Assembly (NCBI GenBank): GCA_023663365.1
Contig: JAMPHP010000001.1
Coordinates: forward strand, 730,967 to 794,966
Direction: 5' to 3'
Source: Muribaculaceae bacterium
GTDB lineage: Bacteria; Bacteroidota; Bacteroidia; Bacteroidales; Muribaculaceae
DNA: 64,000 nucleotides
The translations under genes were made by a program, and so were the position numbers. The notes beneath the pieces were generated by a model that saw only the letters and a list, made by a program, of their open reading frames with translations, did no database searches and was not told where the DNA came from. Shown here in pieces: positions 58,595-64,000 of the stretch; position 1 is the stretch's first letter; every line of letters begins with the position of its first letter.

Positions 58595-59461
58595 TCAGAA
58601 GAGACCGTAGCTTTTGGCTATGCAGATCAGGCCTACCACGAGGCAGTAGAGTGCGAACCAGATGAGTTTGCCTTTATTGACAATAGCGAGCATCCACTTG
58701 CAGGCGAGGCAACCCACGATGAAAGAGGCCAGGAAGCCTACGATGATGGGCACGATGCCTATGGGTGAGTCGGTGACACCGGCGGCAGCGTCGATAGCTT
58801 CGACGCCGAACATCTTCTTGATGTCGAGCAGAGCTTCGCCAAGGATGGGAATGATGACCATGAGGAAAGAGAACTTGGCCACCTGCTCGCGCTTGTCGCC
58901 GATGAGGATACCTGTGGCAATGGTTGTGCCGGAGCGTGAGAGGCCCGGGAGCACGGCCACCGCCTGGGCGCAGCCGATGACGAAGGCATCGACGAAGGTG
59001 ATGTCGCGGGGGCGATATACCTTGCCGGTGAGCTTATTGGCCTCCAGCGGGCGTGTGCGGAAGAAGTAGGAGAAAGACAGCAGCACGGCTGTGGCGCAGA
59101 GGCAGAAGCCTACCAGTGTGAGGCCGCCGCCGAAGAAAGTCTCGATGGTGTCCTTGAAGCATAGGCCCACGATGCCGATGGGGATGCATGAGATGAGGAT
59201 TTTGCAGACGTACATGAAGTTGTCGTCGCGCTTGAAGGTGAAGAAAGACTTGCACAGGGGCAGGAACTCACGCCACAAAATCACGATGGTGCTCAGCACC
59301 GTGGCCACGTGAAGCATGACATCGAACTGCAGGCTCTCGGCACCGCTGAGGTCGAGGCCGAGAATTTCGCGGAAGATTTCAAGATGGCCCGAAGAGCTTA
59401 TAGGCAGGTATTCGGCCAGTCCTTGCACAATGCCCAGGATGAGGGCGTCGAGTGTATCCAT
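58595..59461 (-). CDS. uppP: undecaprenyl-diphosphatase
   Basis: A 288-residue inner-membrane phosphatase (BacA/UppP) that recycles the lipid carrier for wall and O-antigen building. Diagnostic motifs: GLAEYLPISSSGHLEIFREI and VAVLPGLSRSGTTIATGILI, with eight or so membrane helices. Its ATG shares a base with the stop codon of the DUF3098 gene. Bacitracin tolerance is a known effect of this family. Confidence 0.96.
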   Translation of the reverse strand: MDTLDALILGIVQGLAEYLPISSSGHLEIFREILGLDLSGAESLQFDVMLHVATVLSTIVILWREFLPLCKSFFTFKRDDNFMYVCKILISCIPIGIVGLCFKDTIETFFGGGLTLVGFCLCATAVLLSFSYFFRTRPLEANKLTGKVYRPRDITFVDAFVIGCAQAVAVLPGLSRSGTTIATGILIGDKREQVAKFSFLMVIIPILGEALLDIKKMFGVEAIDAAAGVTDSPIGIVPIIVGFLASFIVGCLACKWMLAIVNKGKLIWFALYCLVVGLICIAKSYGLF

Positions 59462-59724
59462 TACTTACGGAGTCGCTTGAGTTTTTCGGGATCAATGATG
59501 ATGGCTCCAGCCATGGCCACAAAGCCAAGAAAAGCTATCGCAGGACCCACCACAATACGGCGGGTGCTGAAGATGTCGGGGTTGAACGCATCGACCGTGC
59601 TGCTTCCGCCGAGCATCAGCAGAAAGCCGGTCACAATCATAGCCCCGGCCACAGCCATGGCTATGAAATTGGGCCGACGAAGCGGCATGGGCGCAGGCGA
59701 CTGAGTATTTTCCTGTTCTGTCAT
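59461..59724 (-). CDS. DUF3098 small membrane protein
   Basis: An 87-residue protein with two membrane helices (about 25-43 and 58-78) joined by a loop with STVDAFNPDIFSTRR, the DUF3098 signature. This family is confined mostly to Bacteroidota and is almost always encoded between ftsX and uppP, as here (7 bp after ftsX and overlapping uppP). The role is unknown; conserved position suggests division or envelope synthesis. Confidence 0.88.
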   Translation of the reverse strand: MTEQENTQSPAPMPLRRPNFIAMAVAGAMIVTGFLLMLGGSSTVDAFNPDIFSTRRIVVGPAIAFLGFVAMAGAIIIDPEKLKRLRK

Positions 59725-59731
59725 TTATTGT

Positions 59732-60607
59732 CTATTTTAGAAACATTTCATCGTAGGACGCACTCAGATAGCGGTTTGTGGCAAATGTGGCAGTGAGCAC
59801 GCAGATTGCCATTCCCAGCAGGGTGAGAGCCACGCAGAGCACAGCCAGCAGGTCGGCGGGGAGAGCTTCCGCAATCAGAGGGTCAAGCGATGATATGTAG
59901 AGTTTCAAAGCGAATAGTACGAGCGAGGCAACGGCGCCGGCAATGAGGCCGTTGAGCGCGGCGGCGGTGAGGAAAGGCCGTCGGATGAAGGCAGCCGTGG
60001 CACCTACGAGCTTCATGGTGTGGATCACGAAGCGGCGCGAGTAGATCGACAGGCTCACGGTATTGTTGATCAGCGCGATGCAGATGAGGAGCAGCACCGC
60101 TGCCGAGATGAGCAGGATGGTGCCGGCACGGGCCAGAGCTGCATCGACATCTTCGATTACAGCGCTCTCGGTGACGAGCTCCGCCACTTCGGGAGCCTTG
60201 CCATAGGTGGCGACAAGGGCGTTGATGCTGTCGGGCACGGCGTATGCGGGCTTGACTTTGACGTCGAACTCGGAGCTGTAGGGGTTGGCATCGAGGAGCG
60301 ATTGGATGTCGTCGCCGAGGTATTCGCTTTCCTGCGCCATGATGTCGGCGGCGGAGTTGAACGTGAGCAGCGACACGGCCGGATCTGCGAGTAGAGTCTG
60401 CTTGAGGGCATCGACTGATGCTTGCGAGCAGTCGCGCTCCATCTTGATTACGAAGCCGAGATTTCGGCGTACCTCGTCGGTGAGCTTTTTGCCGGCTACG
60501 CCGGTCATGGCAGCCATGCCCACGAGGATGAGCACAAGGGCCACACTCACCAGCGAGGTGATGCGGGAGCCTAATGTGGAAATACGCTTAGAGCGGGGGT
60601 CTGCCAT
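59732..60607 (-). CDS. ftsX: cell-division permease FtsX
   Basis: A 291-residue FtsX-type protein: a cytoplasmic N-terminus, one helix (LVSVALVLILVGMAAMTG), a periplasmic domain of about 130 residues, then three helices at the C-terminal end (ILLISAAVLLLICIALINNT, FLTAAALNGLIAGAVASLV, LCVALTLLGMAICVLTATF). I start at the ATG at 60607 (MADPRSKRISTLGS); a GTG 48 bp earlier falls next to the promoter. With FtsE it activates peptidoglycan hydrolases at the septum. ftsE is not in this window. Confidence 0.94.
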   Translation of the reverse strand: MADPRSKRISTLGSRITSLVSVALVLILVGMAAMTGVAGKKLTDEVRRNLGFVIKMERDCSQASVDALKQTLLADPAVSLLTFNSAADIMAQESEYLGDDIQSLLDANPYSSEFDVKVKPAYAVPDSINALVATYGKAPEVAELVTESAVIEDVDAALARAGTILLISAAVLLLICIALINNTVSLSIYSRRFVIHTMKLVGATAAFIRRPFLTAAALNGLIAGAVASLVLFALKLYISSLDPLIAEALPADLLAVLCVALTLLGMAICVLTATFATNRYLSASYDEMFLK

Positions 60608-60643
60608 GCCTTTCGGTAGTGATGTAATATAGCTAAAATCGTG

Positions 60644-60675
60644 CAAAAATAGCACTTTTTCACGTCAATGTCAAG
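60644..60675 (-). promoter_or_regulatory. promoter for the ftsX-to-queA unit
   Basis: Minus strand CTTG (60672-60675, one mismatch to TTTG), 20 bp, TATTTTTG (60644-60651). Start predicted near 60637, 30 bp before the ftsX ATG. Confidence 0.6.
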
Positions 60676-60689
60676 CTATTTTTGATAAT

Positions 60690-62546
60690 TTAACAAGCTC
60701 CGGCTATGGCAATCTTCTGCCCGCGCACGATGTAGAAGCCCGCGGGCAGGTCGTAGGTGTTTATGCCGCGGTGATATTCGAGCCTGCGGACAGCGCGTCC
60801 GTCGATGCCGAAGAGGGTGTCGGAGCCATCGGCATCGGCTTCTATCACGAGCTTGCCGGCGGTGGTATAGACATCGGTGCCGGGGCCTGCTTCGGGGGCT
60901 GCGATGCCGCCTGTCTGCACTTTCACGCCTAAGATGCGGGAGTATATCGACTCGGTGTCTTTGTACGACAGAGCTTTGAAGCGGTACTCGAGCAGCCCGT
61001 CGGCGATGTCGAAGTCGCGGAAGTAGCAGTTGATGCCGTGGCGGAATTCATCGGGAGTGGTGAGTGCGATTTCTACCCATTCGCCGCCGTTGATCCGCCG
61101 CTCCACGATATAGCCCTTGGCGGTCTCGCCGTTGGTGTCGGTGAAGTCGATGCGCACACGGCCGTCGCTGAATCGAATCTTTGTAGGCAGAGGAGGAGCC
61201 GGTCGCCACAGGTGCACGTACTCGGTGGCGCGGTTGAATGCCGGGCGAGAGTTGAAGGCCGCGAAAAGCTTGCCGGCAGGAGTGAGTTTGCCGTCGAGCT
61301 CAAGGGCGCGGGCATCCTCTACCCAATTGTAGAAAGCGTGGCGCTCGAGCCACTCGCAGCGGTCGAAGGCATCGAGAGCTTTTGTGAGCCATTCGACCTG
61401 CTTGTCGGAGTTGGCTTTGGTGTGCGGACGGGCCACTGTGGGCGATTTCCCGTTTTCGTCGTATACGATGTTGAAGTCGGCGTCGCGCTTTGAGCCTTTC
61501 TGGTTTGGCCAGCTTTCGTTGGTCCAATTCGCGCCGTTGTTCCACTCAGTGATCCACATGGGTCGTCCGCCGTAGGTATTGCGGCAGAGATTGGCAATAT
61601 CATTTGCGAGGCGGTATGGATCCTGCGAGTCCCAGTACATGTGCGTGGCCACGAAGTCGACGCGGTAGTTGAGAGAGTCGGCTTTTGCCAGGAACTCGTG
61701 GAGCCAGGCTTTGTTGATGTTGTCGGGCGCGGGCGAGCCTATGCGCAGGCCCGACTTCATCATCTCGGGCCACATTGCAATGGCTATTTCAGTGCCCAGG
61801 TCGGATTGGTCGGCATGGTCGGGCTCGTTGAAGCCGAGCACGGCCGAGGTCGCGGTGCGTGAGCCGATGTTCTCCCAGGAGTCCCACCAGCGGTTGTGCC
61901 TCATAGGCACGTACTCGTAGTCGGCTGTACTTGATGCCGCTGCGCCCCAGTCGTAGAACCATGATGATCGGGTGATGGCTGCGATGTCGCCACCCGAAAT
62001 ACCGCGCTTGCCGACCCAGTCGTGGCGGCATACACGGACGAATGATGCGAAGCAAAGGCCGTCGGGCATAGTGTCGACCACGAGGTCTTCGTTATCGGCA
62101 ATGAAAACGCGTGAGTAGCCGGTGCCGTCGGGGTTGTTGGCAAGGGTACACGAGAAACCGCGCTTGAGCCTGAACGATTTTATGGCGTTGTCGAAAGAGC
62201 CGAGCTCATATTCGGGAAGTGTGGATGCTGCACCGAGCATTTCGGAGCGGTAGAAACGGTCGCACTCGAGCACCATTTGCTCGCCTGTGCAGTTCTCCTC
62301 TTTATAGATGATGAGCGGCGAGGACCAGCCGTCGGCGATGACGATGGCACCGTTGCCGTAGATCGACAGACGGTCGACAGCAGGGTCGAAGGCTTTACCA
62401 CCGACGGTGACCTGCGAGAGGTCGACTTCGGAGCACGGCACGCCCTCGAAGATGTGGGAGTCGCCGGGCCCGGATAAGTTGATTGTGGCACCGAGGCCGG
62501 GCATGGCCAAGGTGCAGCAGAGTGTGATAATGTTGCGGAGAAACAT
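60690..62546 (-). CDS. secreted GH128-like hydrolase with crystallin-like N-terminus and sorting-type tail
   Basis: A 618-residue exported protein (signal peptide to about residue 19). Residues about 60-175 have two motifs resembling beta/gamma-crystallin repeats (LIIYKEENCTGEQMVL and TLANNPDGTGYSRVFI). Residues about 185-440 form a TIM barrel of the Glyco_hydro_cc/GH128 type, with acid/base LGFNEPDHADQ and nucleophile WITEWNNGANW. A fibronectin-like region follows (about 455-560). The last 60 residues (VYTTAGKLVIEADADG, LFGIDGRAVRRLEY, INTYDLPAGFYIVRGQK) look like a type IX secretion C-terminal domain. Beta-1,3-glucan is the expected substrate class. It follows the MMPL-acyltransferase gene by 32 bp. 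Confidence 0.82.
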   Translation of the reverse strand: MFLRNIITLCCTLAMPGLGATINLSGPGDSHIFEGVPCSEVDLSQVTVGGKAFDPAVDRLSIYGNGAIVIADGWSSPLIIYKEENCTGEQMVLECDRFYRSEMLGAASTLPEYELGSFDNAIKSFRLKRGFSCTLANNPDGTGYSRVFIADNEDLVVDTMPDGLCFASFVRVCRHDWVGKRGISGGDIAAITRSSWFYDWGAAASSTADYEYVPMRHNRWWDSWENIGSRTATSAVLGFNEPDHADQSDLGTEIAIAMWPEMMKSGLRIGSPAPDNINKAWLHEFLAKADSLNYRVDFVATHMYWDSQDPYRLANDIANLCRNTYGGRPMWITEWNNGANWTNESWPNQKGSKRDADFNIVYDENGKSPTVARPHTKANSDKQVEWLTKALDAFDRCEWLERHAFYNWVEDARALELDGKLTPAGKLFAAFNSRPAFNRATEYVHLWRPAPPLPTKIRFSDGRVRIDFTDTNGETAKGYIVERRINGGEWVEIALTTPDEFRHGINCYFRDFDIADGLLEYRFKALSYKDTESIYSRILGVKVQTGGIAAPEAGPGTDVYTTAGKLVIEADADGSDTLFGIDGRAVRRLEYHRGINTYDLPAGFYIVRGQKIAIAGAC

Positions 62547-62578
62547 GACTTGATTTTGGTATTATGGTGTGTTTTCGG

Positions 62579-64000
62579 TTATGATTTTTCGAGCGTTACA
62601 CATAGCCCCGGAGCGAAGCCTCCGTCGGCCGCGCCTTCGAGGAGCTCGCGGATGTCGGGGTCGGCCACGGTGGCGTGGACTTTTCGCTCGGGATACATGA
62701 GGCAAAGTATGAGGGAGAGCTCGCCCTGCCCCGTTTCGGCTACATATATGGGGTCTTGCTGCCGGTATGGCTCGAGGATGGCAGGGTCGGCCACGATGGC
62801 ACGGATGCGTCGGTGCGCAGCGCGGAATACGTGGGCTCCCTTGTAGCGGAAGCGGTCGAGGACGGCATCGCGCAGGTGCGCCGGAGTGGCGAAGGCGGGC
62901 CAACGGCTGTCGTAAGCGGCCTGGAATGATTTACGCACGGCCTTGGCTTGCTCCATGGCATCGGCGTGAGCGCGGAGGTCGGCGATAGGTATGCGCTTGC
63001 CAACTTCGATGCGCATATATCCGCCGTTGGATAGGGCAGAGCCTTTGGGCATGATGGAGTCGATGCCGAAGAGATATACGGGAACTATATCGAGGCCGAG
63101 CTCGTCGGCGATGCGGAACGCGCCGCGGTGGAAGCGCTTCATGCGGTTTGCACCGGGCTTCTCGGGACGCTCACCTTCGGGGAAAACGGCCACGCTGTAG
63201 CCCTCTGCCACGAGGCTGCGTATGCGCTCGGTGTTGAGCTCCACGCCATCGTCGGCACTGAGGAAGCCACACCATCGAAAGATGATGCGTATCACAGGAT
63301 TACGCCCCACGTGGCCTCCGGCAAGCAGCACAATGCGCGGCGATACGGTCATCATCACGAAGGAGTCGAGAATCGACTGATGGTTGCACACCACCATGGC
63401 GGGGCGGTTGAAGGACTCGCCGCCGGGGTTGGCGAAGGAGTGGTGTATGCCCGGCATACGCTTGATGTCGAAGCGGAACACTGAGGTGGTGTAGCGGTGG
63501 AAGAACAGGCGCTTTGCCGGGGTGGGCCGGGTGAGCACGAAGAGGAAGAAGCCCAGCACGTAGCCCGAGAGGAGCTGTGCGAAGAATACGCAGGCACAGA
63601 AGGCCGTGCACAGCACTTTCTTGAGCGTGACGGGCCGGTAGCGCAGCTTGCCGCGGCTTTTCACCAGCCACCTGAAAATCAAGGGCGGGAAGAGGTAGGC
63701 CATGAGCACCACCGAGAGCATACCCACCACGGTGACCTCGCCGAGGGAGCGCAGGGCGGGGTGCTTGGCAAAGACGAGCGTGCCGATGCCTATAAACATG
63801 ATCAGAGCCGACACCACGATGCTGTTCTTGTACGATGCCAGGAGTTTGCGGCGGTAGGCGAACTCGTAGGTGAGGCCTTCGGTCATGAATATGGTGTAGT
63901 CGTCGCCCTGGCCGAAGATAAACGTGGCCAGGATGATGTTGACGATGTTGAATTTTATACCCAACATGGCCATGATGCCCAAAATCCATATCCAACTCAC
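62579..64000 (-). CDS. MMPL exporter-acyltransferase fusion, N-terminal part beyond window
   Basis: The visible 473 residues are the C-terminal part of a longer protein; the frame stays open to base 64000. First comes the second membrane half of an MMPL/RND-type exporter (FIFGQGDDYTIFMTEGLTYE, LRSLGEVTVVGMLSVVLMAY), then a PlsC-type acyltransferase with NHQSILD (NHxxxxD) and FPEGERPEKPG, and finally about 100 residues (FRYKGAHVFRAAHRRIRAIV, VAETGQGELSLILCLMYPER) resembling a worn-down methyltransferase. Proteins of this make-up accompany aryl polyene/flexirubin-type lipid clusters in Bacteroidota, which would lie to the right. That assignment is inference. Confidence 0.8.
   Translation of the reverse strand: MSWIWILGIMAMLGIKFNIVNIILATFIFGQGDDYTIFMTEGLTYEFAYRRKLLASYKNSIVVSALIMFIGIGTLVFAKHPALRSLGEVTVVGMLSVVLMAYLFPPLIFRWLVKSRGKLRYRPVTLKKVLCTAFCACVFFAQLLSGYVLGFFLFVLTRPTPAKRLFFHRYTTSVFRFDIKRMPGIHHSFANPGGESFNRPAMVVCNHQSILDSFVMMTVSPRIVLLAGGHVGRNPVIRIIFRWCGFLSADDGVELNTERIRSLVAEGYSVAVFPEGERPEKPGANRMKRFHRGAFRIADELGLDIVPVYLFGIDSIMPKGSALSNGGYMRIEVGKRIPIADLRAHADAMEQAKAVRKSFQAAYDSRWPAFATPAHLRDAVLDRFRYKGAHVFRAAHRRIRAIVADPAILEPYRQQDPIYVAETGQGELSLILCLMYPERKVHATVADPDIRELLEGAADGGFAPGLCVTLEKS

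Noticed and set aside
1..64000. tRNA genes, CRISPR arrays, prophage or intact IS
   Set aside because: I saw no T-arm plus CCA-type acceptor patterns, no regularly spaced direct repeats, no integrase, capsid or transposase frames on either strand.

Overview
The window reads as chromosomal core-plus-accessory DNA of a Bacteroidales bacterium, most likely from the Muribaculaceae (S24-7) branch. Grounds: many upstream regions carry the Bacteroidota promoter pair TTTG / TAnnTTTG spaced 19-21 bp; the families are typical of the phylum (GH97, DUF1343, DUF5009, DUF4252, DUF4922, DUF3098 next to ftsX/uppP/truB/queA, folP next to cdaA); and there is an oxalyl-CoA decarboxylase/formyl-CoA transferase pair, which is known from Muribaculaceae. 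The family-level placement is inference. I found no tRNA, rRNA, CRISPR array, phage or intact insertion sequence.

Layout. 1-6.5 kb (minus): lptG/F-type permease (cut by the left edge), tgt, Nudix, FKBP, an HMA-AraC fusion regulator, MFS efflux pump, TrmH-type methyltransferase and bioB, mostly overlapping or nearly so. A 239-bp MITE-like element fills the bioB leader. 6.8-9.8 kb: GH97 glucosidase and a phosphodiesterase lipoprotein. 9.9-14.1 kb: oxalate module frc-oxc-AEC transporter, preceded by glycerate kinase and a sugar-type MFS permease. 16.9-17.6 kb: a DUF2284 protein and the SRP RNA gene. 18.3-39.3 kb: one minus-strand run of tightly packed genes behind a strong promoter at 39350-39382. 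It encodes a wall amidase-like protein, GT2, DUF4922, SpoIID, AmpG, NamZ, a D-lactate dehydrogenase-like FAD/Fe-S protein, MurT, MurK, MurQ, an SGNH esterase, a helicase-exonuclease fusion, a GHL10 hydrolase and another GT2.

39.4-45.1 kb: rlmH (minus), then nadC, a secreted protein, typA, folP and cdaA (plus). 45.1-47.0 kb: an ECF sigma/anti-sigma pair flanked by two DUF4252 proteins, with an ECF-type promoter of its own. 47.2-52.9 kb (plus): dedA, rpe, ftsK, a LolA-like protein and trxB. 52.9-53.5 kb: a gene-free stretch with hairpins and a promoter-driven, highly structured RNA of unknown family, followed by a small outer-membrane barrel. 54.2-56.8 kb: a PerR/Fur-like regulator with rubrerythrin behind an operator-bearing promoter, then ybaK-aroC. 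56.8-60.6 kb (minus): ftsX-DUF3098-uppP-truB-queA. 60.7-64 kb (minus): a GH128-like secreted hydrolase and the C-terminal half of an MMPL-acyltransferase fusion cut by the right edge.

How the genes fit together. The large minus-strand run looks like a complete route for scavenging peptidoglycan: extracytoplasmic cutting (amidase-like protein, NamZ, perhaps SpoIID), import (AmpG, MurT), phosphorylation (MurK), ether cleavage to GlcNAc-6-phosphate plus D-lactate (MurQ), and oxidation of that D-lactate by the adjacent FAD/Fe-S dehydrogenase. The oxalate module would turn oxalate into formate and CO2, with the AEC carrier as the likely exchanger. tgt and queA are both present for queuosine. The most interesting unexplained object is the structured RNA at about 53.13-53.45 kb.
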